From NCBI GenBank assembly GCA_965229685.1, contig OZ245920.1:3100001-3164000 (forward strand): a DNA stretch of 64,000 nt, given 5' to 3'. A program made the position numbers and the translations under genes. This DNA is from Pacificispira sp033344895 (GTDB lineage: Bacteria > Pseudomonadota > Alphaproteobacteria > UBA8366 > Aestuariispiraceae). The notes under the pieces are model-generated. The model worked only from the letters and a program-made list of their open reading frames with translations. It did no database searches and had not been told where the DNA came from. This document shows, in pieces, positions 36,384-43,524 of this stretch; positions within the stretch are counted from its first letter, which is position 1; every line of letters starts with the position of its first letter.

Positions 36384-36494
36384 CGGAATTGCGATTCCGA
36401 CTTGCTTTTCTGGCGACACCGATGTACTTAGGGAGTGCTAACAGCCTAAGAGATCAAGTCGTCAGAACCTTCTGGCGGCTTTTTCCTTTTTTTG
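36384..36494 (+). ncRNA. Candidate small structured RNA with own terminator
   Basis: Three consecutive inverted repeats on the plus strand: CGGAAT/ATTCCG with loop TGCG (36384-36399), CTTAGG/CCTAAG with a 12-nt loop (36427-36450), and GTCAGAA/TTCTGGC (36461-36476), followed within 4 nt by a T-rich run to 36494 that fits an intrinsic terminator. No protein gene ends here: the nearest upstream gene, tnsA, is divergent. This pattern fits a short transcript from the tnsA promoter region. It has no resemblance to a CRISPR repeat that I can see. Function unknown. Confidence 0.4.
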
Positions 36495-37018
36495 GTTGAT
36501 ATCACCTCCATCTTGCCAAGCAGAGTGGCTATGGTAGGCGAGTCACCTTTCACGCTCAAAGAAATTAAAGTAATTAGAATATCTTTCCCTAGTATAAAAT
36601 AAGTGCCTTCTGACATACTTTCAATTCCACCGTCATATTATTTTTGTTTTTTAATTATATACATGAAATCAATACATAATTTTCACTCCACAAAAAGGCG
36701 ACCAACACCAATAGACACGCTCACCCACATAAGATTTTGAACCCCATCATGAGGTTCACGAACATAGCGAGTTCGACGAATTTGCATTTTCAGGCTGTTT
36801 CGAGAGGCATCCCAAGAGCCTCAGACTGGCTCCAAGGCCACCATGGCGCTAGTGCCTCGAACTCAGGTTCTCGTATCGGAAATGAGCCAAACTTCTGGAT
36901 CGTTATCATCTACCGGCAGCATATAGCCAACGACGGCCCCTCCAAAACCTTGGGCTAGCTCCGAGGCCGCAAACCAACGCCTGGAATGTCACATCGCCGT
37001 AGGTGCGATTACAGGCCG
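36495..37018. other. AT-rich spacer inside the Tn7-like element
   Basis: 36500-36720 is strikingly AT-rich compared with the window and holds no reading frame of note. At about 36860-36980 on the minus strand a short frame (containing WFAASELAQGFGGAVVGYMLP) ends at a stop after DPEVWLISDTRT and could be a decayed gene fragment; I recognise no family. Confidence 0.4.
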
Positions 37019-37687
37019 CTACGGTAACGTGTCGAATTCGGTCGGCCCGCCCGGTGATCCTTTCCGCCAGACGAGACAATCGTCGGAAGCGACACCCTTC
37101 GGGGTTCCCTCGAACCATACACCACGTTCCTGGGCATCCGAATAGCCGGCTTTCTTATGGAAAGCGGAATCCACGAATGCTTTGGCGATATAGGCCCAGT
37201 GATAGTCCGGCTGCCAACGATCCTGCGCTTTGGAAATCGCCAGACGCGAAAGCATGCAACCGAGCCTGGATGATCTGTGCGCGGGATCGATCAGGAGACC
37301 GCCGTGATAAACAAGAGTGCCGGTAATGTTCCACGCGGCGGGCGCGTGCCCCGTGATCTTTAGCGGGCCCTCGCCCTTGTAGAGCCGGGGATATTCCTTG
37401 TTTAGGTGTTCCGCGAGGGGCTCGTCTATCCTTTCACGTCGACTCGCGACGATCCCCACAACGCCGGTGTCGGGACCAGCATCCGTAGTGACAGCACGGA
37501 TCCACTGAAAATCCGTGCGATCGATGTCAACGTATTCGTTACTCAAGGGAGGCGGCGCCGCGTGGCCGGCGCTCAATAAACCATAGGCCTGGACGAACCC
37601 GCTGACATCCTGACCGACCTCAAATCGAAGACCTGGAGACGGTAACGCTACCTCAGGCTCGAACACTTCTTTCGACACTTTGTTCAT
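37019..37687 (-). CDS. Probable GNAT-fold acetyltransferase, element cargo
   Basis: 222 residues from ATG 37687; an in-frame ATG at 37801 would add 38 low-complexity residues that I think are not coded. The second half has GNAT-like features: VYHGGLLIDPAHRSSRLGCMLSRLAISKAQ (beta-4 and the acetyl-CoA loop, with RSSRLG in place of the R/Q-x-x-G-x-G/A consensus) and HWAYIAKAFVDSAFHKKAGY (beta-5 and the H-x-x-A-G-Y end). The N-terminal half is not recognisable. Substrate unknown. It lies within the Tn7-like element on the strand of tnsA. Confidence 0.55.
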   Translation of the reverse strand: MNKVSKEVFEPEVALPSPGLRFEVGQDVSGFVQAYGLLSAGHAAPPPLSNEYVDIDRTDFQWIRAVTTDAGPDTGVVGIVASRRERIDEPLAEHLNKEYPRLYKGEGPLKITGHAPAAWNITGTLVYHGGLLIDPAHRSSRLGCMLSRLAISKAQDRWQPDYHWAYIAKAFVDSAFHKKAGYSDAQERGVWFEGTPKGVASDDCLVWRKGSPGGPTEFDTLP

Positions 37688-37801
37688 CTTCGTTCTTCTA
37701 GAGCCTTTTCCAGATTGCGAGCATCGTGACGGCGGCAGGCACATGGAGTCCGGTGCGCGCACGGCAGACATCGGGGCATGCCTCTTCCCGGGCACAGACA
37801 T

Positions 37802-37915
37802 TCACTGACTGTTTTCAAGTTTCTCCTCCAGTCTTGAAACCAGTTTCGCGCGGGCTTGCGCATCCAGCTTGTCGAGATTGAACTGACGCCATCGGATCGC
37901 GGGCAGGTCAGGAAA
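37802..37915 (-). pseudogene. 3' fragment of an unidentified gene
   Basis: The minus strand encodes a 37-residue tail, from FPDLPAIRWRQFNLDKL to SRLEEKLENSQ and a stop at 37802. The W-R-x-x-N-L-x-K-L pattern looks like the true C-terminus of a larger protein. The frame hits a stop a few codons upstream (about 37930), so the 5' part is lost. It abuts the 5'-truncated restriction fragment at the same point, which indicates a deletion joint. Confidence 0.5.
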
Positions 37916-37916
37916 G

Positions 37917-38315
37917 GAAGCCGAAGTTCAAAAGAGCTTCCATCTGGACACCTACTGCTTTGACTCAAGTCCAGAAAGAACCCTGTTCTGGGATTTGTTG
38001 CGTGAGCAAAGGGTGAAGAAAATCTACTTCACTGGAATGCTCACGCACGGACAGTCAGATTTCTTCATCCAATACATCGACCCGGATTCCAGAACTGTTC
38101 GCAGCTACTATCCAGATTTTTTATTCGTGCGTGAAGAGCCTGACGGCACGGAAAAGTACGTTATCGTTGAGGTGAAGGGTGACCATCAAATCGACAACGC
38201 CGTAGTTCAAGCAAAGAAGGACTTTGCGCAGCAGATCGCCGTAGCCAGCGGTATGGAGTATCGCATCATCAAATCGAGTGATGCCGATGACCGTCGGTAT
38301 CGGATGCTAATGTGA
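37917..38315 (+). pseudogene. C-terminal remnant of a type III restriction-like enzyme
   Basis: A 132-residue frame without a proper start (TTG 37995 is only the first possible start codon). It reads EAEVQKSFHLDTYCFDSSPERTLF, then KIYFTGMLTHGQSDFFIQYIDPDSRTV, and carries a PD-(D/E)xK nuclease signature: YYPDFLFV with VIVEVKGD. This is the layout of the C-terminal endonuclease part of type III restriction (Res) and related helicase-nuclease proteins. Helicase domains and 5' end are gone. It is cargo of the Tn7-like element and ends 388 bp from its right tip. Confidence 0.6.
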
Positions 38316-38368
38316 TCTAGCATGGTCAAGCGAGATTACCCAAGGGAAGAGATAGATACCCGAACCGT

Positions 38369-38703
38369 TGGCACACTTTGTCCGTTCCAGGTCAGTACGG
38401 AAGCGATTCGCAGCAACGCGAATTGACCCGGTCCACAAGTTAAAGCGGACATTCACTGATAAGCTGCCGAACCCCGAAAAAATCTCAGATCTCGATTGCC
38501 TCAGCACTTCGACGCCCAGAACCACTTTCAACGCAAGAATGGGCGCAGAAACTGGAATTTCATAAACGCCACCTTTATTGGCGGTGCCACATCTTACTAA
38601 AGAAATATGATTTTGTTCGCGACTTAGAGCGATCAATAAGGGAACAAATCGCCATAAATGCAGAGTTTCAGAGACTCGTGTGCATTAACGATGAGAATCG
38701 ACA
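38369..38703 (+). repeat. Right end of the Tn7-like element (paralogous to 32831-33189)
   Basis: Direct, diverged copy of the orphan end described at 32831. The tip is TGAGAATCGACA. The TCTCTGAAAC site (minus, 38665-38674) lies 29 bp from the tip, the same offset as TCTCAGAAAC in the orphan copy. Confidence 0.8.
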
Positions 38704-38708
38704 ACAAG
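38704..38708. repeat. Target-site duplication ACAAG, right copy
   Basis: Second copy of the 5-bp sequence at 33187-33191, directly after the element tip and 2 bp before the CCA end of the tRNA gene. Confidence 0.8.
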
Positions 38709-38710
38709 GA

Positions 38711-38787
38711 TGGTGGGCCCGGCAGGATTCGAACCCGCGACCAAACCGTTATGAGCGGTCCGCTCTAACCAACTGAGCTACAGGCCC
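38711..38787 (-). tRNA. tRNA with CAT anticodon (tRNA-Ile2 or elongator tRNA-Met)
   Basis: 77-nt cloverleaf with encoded CCA. Acceptor stem GGGCCTG/CGGGCCC (one T-G pair), D-arm GCTCAGTTGGTTAGAGC, anticodon arm GACCG-CTCATAA-CGGTT, T-arm with GGTTCGAATCC. The anticodon is CAT. Sequence alone does not separate isoleucine-2 (C34 modified to lysidine) from elongator methionine; it is not the initiator, which lacks a paired first base. The 3' end faces the Tn7-like element and is the apparent insertion landmark. Confidence 0.92.
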
Positions 38788-38883
38788 ACCGGGTCGGGCT
38801 GGCCGACCGTTCTGGGCCTATAGCAAAGGCGGGCGGGTTGCGCCAGTGTGTGGTTGCACCCCGCCGCCGGTTTTGGTTTCGAT

Positions 38884-40365
38884 CTAGCGGGCGGCCTCGA
38901 TGCGGCGAATGAAATCCGAGACGATGGTGCGCCACAGACCGTCCTTCAGGACCTTGTCCTCGACGCCGGCATCCAGATTCGGATTGTCGTTCACCTCGAT
39001 CACCACGGCCCGGTCGCCGATCAGCTTGGTATCGACGCCATAGAGCCCGTCACCGATCGGTTTGGCGGCGGCCAGGGCAGCGTCGAGAATGGCCGACGGC
39101 ACGGCGTCCAGATCCACCGTTTCGAACCCGCCCTCGTCCGGCGCGCCCTTGGCAGCATGGTTGATGATCTGCCAGTGACCGCGCGCCATGAAATACTTGG
39201 ACGCGAAGATCGGCGCACCGTTCAGGATGCCGATCCGCCAGTCATAATCGGTCCGCATGTATTCCTGCGACAGGATCAGGTCGGACCGGCTCAGCATCTC
39301 CCGGCCCAGCTTGATCATTTGACCGGCATCATCGGCGCGTTTCACGCCCCGGGAAAACGCCCCGTCGGGCACTTTCAGGACGATGGGGTAGGTCGTTTCC
39401 TCGGCCACCTGTTCCAGATTGTCCTTGTCGATCACGCGGGTGCGCGGCGAGGGAATGTTGTGGGTCCTGAACAGTTCGGCCAGGTAGACCTTGTTGGTGC
39501 AGCGCAGGATCGACATGGCGTCGTCGATACAGGGAATGCCCTCCGCCTCGGCCCGTTTGGCAAAGCGATAGGTGTGGTGGTCCAGGGCGGTGGTCTCGCG
39601 GATGAACAGCGCGTCGAACTCGGCCAGTCGGGGCAGATCGCGGCGGCCGATCGTCTCCACCTTCACCCCCATGGAGGCGCCGACGCGCACGATGCGTTCA
39701 ATGGCCTGTGGGCTGGAGGGCGGCATCGCCTCCTTCGGGTCGACCAGCACCGCCAGCGTATAGCGCGGGCCACGCGCCAGGGCCGGGGTCGGCCGGTGCC
39801 GTTTGGTATAGGAATCCAGCCCTTTCTCGAACAGGGGCCGCTCCGCCAGCGGCAGCTTCTTCCAGTTCGGCACACGGACATCGGTGATGCGGTAGACGAG
39901 TTCGCCGCCTTCGGTTTCCGCCCGCTCGTAGTGAACACGCAGGATCGGGCAGCGGAATGCGTCGAAGACCGAACGGGCCAGATGCTTGAAGCGGGTTTCG
40001 GCGCTGATGCCGAAACAGACCGTGATCGGCGCCCCGCCCTCGCCCTCCGGATCGGGGCTGCGGCGCAGGGCCTTGGTCAGCTGGCGTTCCATATCGCCCA
40101 GCGCGCGGCGATAGATGCGCTTCCAGCCGACCCACAACATCGCCTCCGCCGAGGGCAGAATCCGGTCGCCCCGTGCCTCTGCGGTCAGGGCGCAGTAATA
40201 GCCGAGGCCGAGATAGCTGTAGTCGCTGCACAGATTGACCACGCGGGTGCGCTTTGCATAGGGCTTGGCCCGCATCAGGTAGTCATGGGCGGACACGGCT
40301 TCCCGCCCCGGCCCGGGAAACGGAAACTCGGCGCCGTCATCAATGATGAACACGGTTCGGCTCAC
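38884..40365 (-). CDS. RimK-family ATP-grasp ligase
   Basis: 493 residues, longer than E. coli RimK (about 300). Residues 1-190 form the RimK-like N-terminal (RLAN) domain, with NLCSDYSYLGLGYYCALTAEARG. The C-terminal ATP-grasp region has TYPIVLKVPDGAFSRGVKRA, LILSQEYMRTDYDWRIGILNG and the metal-binding end VVIEVNDNPNLDAGVEDKVLKDGLW. Such proteins join amino acids or peptides by amide bonds. It lies 12 bp downstream of a GNAT-C39 peptidase gene, a pairing that recurs in proteobacteria and suggests formation and processing of a small peptide or protein tail. Substrate is unknown. Confidence 0.85.
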   Translation of the reverse strand: MSRTVFIIDDGAEFPFPGPGREAVSAHDYLMRAKPYAKRTRVVNLCSDYSYLGLGYYCALTAEARGDRILPSAEAMLWVGWKRIYRRALGDMERQLTKALRRSPDPEGEGGAPITVCFGISAETRFKHLARSVFDAFRCPILRVHYERAETEGGELVYRITDVRVPNWKKLPLAERPLFEKGLDSYTKRHRPTPALARGPRYTLAVLVDPKEAMPPSSPQAIERIVRVGASMGVKVETIGRRDLPRLAEFDALFIRETTALDHHTYRFAKRAEAEGIPCIDDAMSILRCTNKVYLAELFRTHNIPSPRTRVIDKDNLEQVAEETTYPIVLKVPDGAFSRGVKRADDAGQMIKLGREMLSRSDLILSQEYMRTDYDWRIGILNGAPIFASKYFMARGHWQIINHAAKGAPDEGGFETVDLDAVPSAILDAALAAAKPIGDGLYGVDTKLIGDRAVVIEVNDNPNLDAGVEDKVLKDGLWRTIVSDFIRRIEAAR

Positions 40366-40377
40366 GGAAAGGCTCCT

Positions 40378-41508
40378 CTAACGCTGAAGAATCAGGGCGG
40401 CGCGCTGGCGGGCGCGGCCATAGCGCGACATGCGTTCGAAATCGTCGCGCGGTATCGGGACCGCCATGCGGTCGGTCTGGCTCTGGATGACGTCCGGGTC
40501 GACAAAGGGATCGTGGACATAGACGAAACGGTCATCCATGGCGACGACGACGACCCAATGCGGCACCTTTTCGCGGTCGAGCGCATAGGTGGAGATCAGC
40601 ACGATCGGCACGGCGCCCTCACTCAGCAGGTCCTGCAGTTCGCTCAGGGTCAGGGCGATGTTGTCCACCGGGACCCCTGTCTCCTTGAGCTGCGCCAGAT
40701 AATCCTCCTGCACCAGGCGGATCACATCCTTCTTTTCCGCGCGGCGGACCGTGTCGACGAACATCATGTCGGGGTCGCGGACATGGACGCTGACCCTGAA
40801 GCCCCGCTGAGCGGCGGCCAGTGCCATGCCATAGGGTGAGCATCCGGCGGGACCGCGCGTCATGAAGACCGTGGTCGATTCCCGCCACAGGCGCAGTTCC
40901 TCGACCCGATTCATCTCATACCCTTCGTCCAGCGCAGCCATCGCCATCATCAGGCAGGCCGGTCCGCAGGTGAAATTCAGGCTCTGAGGATAATACGGGA
41001 ACCCCTCGACACCTTCGGGCCGTTTCCCGATCAGTGCCTTGTCCAGACGCAGGGCGTCGCCGCCGTCCTGATAGTATCCGGCTATGCGGCCGAACGGCTT
41101 GTAGCCGGAGTGGCGATAGAGGGAGATCGCCTCCGCATTGTCGGCATGCACCTCCAGGCGCAGATAGGCCGCCCCGTCATCCGACGCGGCCTCCTCCGCC
41201 GCCGCCAGCAGGGCCCGGGCATAGCCCAAGCCACGCCGTTCCGGCAATACCGCCAGCGAATAGAGCCGGGACAGCGACGTGCCGCGATGAAACAGCACAA
41301 CGGCATAGCCCGCGATCACGCCGTCCGGTGCGACCAGGACACGGGCGGCCTGATGCCCCTTGGTCAGCAGGTGGCGAAAACTGCGTCGGCTGATCCGGTC
41401 GGTATCGAAACACCGCGCTTCAAGAGCCACCAGATCGTCCAGATCCGTCAGTTCCGCCGGCCGTATGAGGGCTCCCGCCGCCAGATCATCCAAAATAAAC
41501 CCGTCCAT
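40378..41508 (-). CDS. GNAT acetyltransferase fused to C39-like peptidase domain
   Basis: 376 residues from ATG 41508 (TAGGA 8 bp upstream). Residues about 10-165 are a RimI-like GNAT domain: LIRPAELTDLDDLVALEARCF, LYSLAVLPERRGLGYARALL (acetyl-CoA loop RRGLGYA), LRLEVHADNAEAISLYRHSGYKPFG. Residues about 175-370 are a papain-fold C39-like peptidase: YPQSLNFTCGPACLMMAMAAL has the Q and catalytic C (C-G-P-A), then VPHWVVVVAMDDRFVYVHDP with the histidine and aspartate. Translationally close to the RimK-like gene; together they look like a peptide-modifying pair. Confidence 0.85.
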   Translation of the reverse strand: MDGFILDDLAAGALIRPAELTDLDDLVALEARCFDTDRISRRSFRHLLTKGHQAARVLVAPDGVIAGYAVVLFHRGTSLSRLYSLAVLPERRGLGYARALLAAAEEAASDDGAAYLRLEVHADNAEAISLYRHSGYKPFGRIAGYYQDGGDALRLDKALIGKRPEGVEGFPYYPQSLNFTCGPACLMMAMAALDEGYEMNRVEELRLWRESTTVFMTRGPAGCSPYGMALAAAQRGFRVSVHVRDPDMMFVDTVRRAEKKDVIRLVQEDYLAQLKETGVPVDNIALTLSELQDLLSEGAVPIVLISTYALDREKVPHWVVVVAMDDRFVYVHDPFVDPDVIQSQTDRMAVPIPRDDFERMSRYGRARQRAALILQR

Positions 41509-41652
41509 GACCATCCTACCAAAAAGCGCGAAGTCCGGTCCGAAACGGGCCCGGATCGCGTTCGCGCTATATCGATGATAACCGATTTTTCGCAAAGGGA
41601 AAAAAGCGCGCGTGGCCTGCGGGACCGGTCCGCGATTTGCGCATGGGTCTGG

Positions 41653-43008
41653 TCACCGGGACATGAGCGTGAGGCCACGCACCAGAGGCTCCGGAGCGGC
41701 CGTCAGGCCCAGAGAGACCGAAAAATGTCCCTGCGGCCGAGAAAAGACGTTCTCTGCCGGCAGGCCCCAACGCGTGACCAGTTCCCTGCCCGAGGCGATC
41801 GGCGTAATCGCATCGGCATCGCCCAGAACGCAGAGGATCCGGTCGGGATCGATGCCCGGTCTCTCGCCGGCGTCCAGAAGAGGGGCCCAGCGCGCGCCCA
41901 TTTCCTCATCCCAGCCCGCTTCACGCAGGGCGTCGGGTACGCCCAGCCCGCCGCTCAAGGACCCGCGATAGGTCACTTCCGTCAGCGACGCCGCCGGCGC
42001 GATCAGCAGGGCGTAGTCCGGCTTCGCGGCTTCGGGCCAGAAACGCGCCCAACTGAGAAGCTGCATCGATGTCAGCGCGCCCAGACTGATCCCGCTCAGC
42101 ATGACCGGGCCATCCCCCGAGAATTTCGCCCAGGCGATCAGGCGCCCCAGTTCCCGCAGATGACACCAGGAGTAATCGAGGAGACCGGCCGGTCCGCGCG
42201 CCAGAATCGGCTCACCGCCATAGTAGCCGGCGCGACGCCGATAGGCATGCCACGGCCCCTGCGGTTCGACCACGCGGAAGCCATGCGACAGGTACCAGTC
42301 CGTGACACCGCCCCGATCGCCCCAGAATTCACCTTCCATGCCGATGCCGTGGGCGAAGATCACCGTCCCGCGCGACGCATCCGCCGCCGGAACCCGCAGC
42401 CGTGCCTCAACCGGTGCATCGGACTGGAACTCTACCGGCGGATCGAAACGCAGCCAGGAGCAATAGGCACCGTCCAGCATGACCCGCCGGCTTTCGCGCA
42501 CCGGCAGGTCAAGATCGGGCATTGCGAGGCCGTCCGGCGAGTCCAGCCGGGCGGCATGACGCGATGCGACGGACGCCTCATCCTCGATTCCGAAGCGAAC
42601 CGAGGCAAAGGCCCGTTCCAGATGTCCCGGCAGGAAGGCCGCACGCAATGCCATGAGCTTCCGGGCAGCCCTCAGCCGGGCCCGTTCCCGATAGGCGAGG
42701 TCGCCACGGCCATGACCGAAGAAAGCATTTTCCCAGGCGGCGCGAGCGGTCTCATGCGCCAGGGCGGCTGACTGGATCAGGCCCAGAAGCCCAGCCCCCA
42801 CCGTCCGGCGGGGCGGACCGTCATCCAGCTCGACCAGGAATCGATCGGGATCACCTTCGGCGGCCAGCGCGGCGGCCCAGGCGCGGGACAGGGGGAAGAA
42901 CACCTTCGCAACGGCCGGGGTCGCCACGCGGTCGTACCAGGGGCGCCAGAGATAGGGTCCGACGGCCCGGTCCAGCATCGCCCGCATTCCGCCGCCATGG
43001 CCCTGCAT
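41653..43008 (-). CDS. Alpha/beta hydrolase (acetylxylan-esterase/dienelactone type)
   Basis: 451 residues from ATG 43008 (AAGG 8 bp before); a GTG at 43017 overlapping the GNAT stop is an alternative. The first 190 residues are a helical region without a named family (KVFFPLSRAWAAALAAEGDPDRFLVEL). The hydrolase core follows: GTVIFAHGIGMEGEFW, VVEPQGPWHAYRR, nucleophile elbow SGISLGALTSMQLL (GxSxG as GISLG), the acid in CVLGDADAITP and histidine in RPQGHFSVSLGL. All three catalytic residues seem present. Cytoplasmic, substrate unknown. Likely co-transcribed with the preceding GNAT. Confidence 0.72.
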   Translation of the reverse strand: MQGHGGGMRAMLDRAVGPYLWRPWYDRVATPAVAKVFFPLSRAWAAALAAEGDPDRFLVELDDGPPRRTVGAGLLGLIQSAALAHETARAAWENAFFGHGRGDLAYRERARLRAARKLMALRAAFLPGHLERAFASVRFGIEDEASVASRHAARLDSPDGLAMPDLDLPVRESRRVMLDGAYCSWLRFDPPVEFQSDAPVEARLRVPAADASRGTVIFAHGIGMEGEFWGDRGGVTDWYLSHGFRVVEPQGPWHAYRRRAGYYGGEPILARGPAGLLDYSWCHLRELGRLIAWAKFSGDGPVMLSGISLGALTSMQLLSWARFWPEAAKPDYALLIAPAASLTEVTYRGSLSGGLGVPDALREAGWDEEMGARWAPLLDAGERPGIDPDRILCVLGDADAITPIASGRELVTRWGLPAENVFSRPQGHFSVSLGLTAAPEPLVRGLTLMSR

Positions 43009-43013
43009 TCGGT

Positions 43014-43514
43014 TCACCTTTCCTGAAGGTCGCGTTCCATGCGGATATAGGCGAACGCCACGCCGTTGACCTCCTCGCTTGCCTGACAAAGCGCGCGAAA
43101 GCCCAGGGCTGCGTAAAAGCCTTCGGCATTCAGGGCAGCCTCCGTCTCGATGCGATCATAGCCGAGTGTCCGGGCCTCGAACGCGCAGCGATCATAGAGC
43201 GCCCGTCCGACACCGCGGTGCATGCTTCCGGTCCGCACGGCAAAATGCCGGATGTGGGCCAGGCCCGGTTCCATGCCGACCCCGCCGGGCGCCGCATTGG
43301 ACCAGCCGCCGCAGCCCGCCGGTTCGCCGCCCAGCATCGCAATGAAATAGGTCCCCCGCGACAGCAGGACGGGATGCGCAAGGCACATGAGCGGCAGGAC
43401 CGCGTTCAGAATCTCGGGCGGATAATGGCTGGCAAGACCGGCCGGATAACTGTCCTTCAGGATATCCGCCACCAGATCCTTGTCATCCGGCGTCGCGGTC
43501 CTGAGGGACAGCAT
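43014..43514 (-). CDS. GNAT-family N-acetyltransferase
   Basis: 166 residues. N-terminal LRTATPDDKDLVADILKDSYPAGLA, the core strand HIRHFAVRTGSMHRGVGRALYDRCAFEA with the acetyl-CoA loop RGVGRA, and the closing AEGFYAALGFRAL are standard GNAT features. The substrate is unknown. It lies 10 bp after rpoD and overlaps or abuts the alpha/beta hydrolase gene. Confidence 0.85.
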   Translation of the reverse strand: MLSLRTATPDDKDLVADILKDSYPAGLASHYPPEILNAVLPLMCLAHPVLLSRGTYFIAMLGGEPAGCGGWSNAAPGGVGMEPGLAHIRHFAVRTGSMHRGVGRALYDRCAFEARTLGYDRIETEAALNAEGFYAALGFRALCQASEEVNGVAFAYIRMERDLQER

Positions 43515-43524
43515 CGCGCGACCG

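Larger units (their letters stand above)
33192..38703 (-). mobile_element. Degenerate Tn7-like element inserted beside a tRNA gene
   Basis: 5,512 bp bounded by terminal inverted repeats TGTCGGTTCTCA (33192-33203) and TGAGAATCGACA (38692-38703), 11 of 12 matching, and flanked by ACAAG duplications. Ends start TGT and finish ACA as in Tn7. It contains an intact tnsA-like gene and a short tniQ-like gene, but no DDE transposase (tnsB/tniA) and no tnsC-type regulator. Subterminal TCTC(A/T)GAAAC repeats lie at both ends. Cargo: BCS1-like AAA+ ATPase, GNAT, and two gene remnants. The GC content falls below that of the surrounding core, especially at 36500-36750. It is probably immobile on its own. 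Confidence 0.8.
38316..38710. other. Non-coding right end of the element and tRNA junction
   Basis: No gene supported. 38369-38703 is the transposon right end, followed by ACAAG (38704-38708), two bases, then the CCA end of the tRNA gene. A 109-residue minus-strand frame (TTG start 38636 to 38307) overlaps the end; its sequence is partly conserved but frameshifted in the 32.8-33.2 kb copy, so I do not call it a gene. Confidence 0.55.

Noticed and set aside
36384..36494. Short CRISPR array near tnsA, as in CRISPR-associated Tn7-like elements
   Set aside because: The inverted repeats differ from one another and no unit recurs with a spacer between; no cas gene is present.
38307..38636. 109-residue minus-strand frame over the transposon right end
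   Set aside because: Only a TTG start, overlaps the transposon end, and the homologous copy at 32.8-33.2 kb is frameshifted and interrupted.
32831..38787. Integrase-type genomic island with duplicated tRNA end as att site
   Set aside because: No integrase gene is present and the left flank does not repeat any tRNA 3' sequence. The direct repeats are transposon ends instead.
38848..40839. 663-residue open frame on the plus strand opposite the RimK and GNAT-C39 genes
   Set aside because: It is a mirror frame of GC-rich coding sequence with no family motif; the minus-strand proteins are clearly real.
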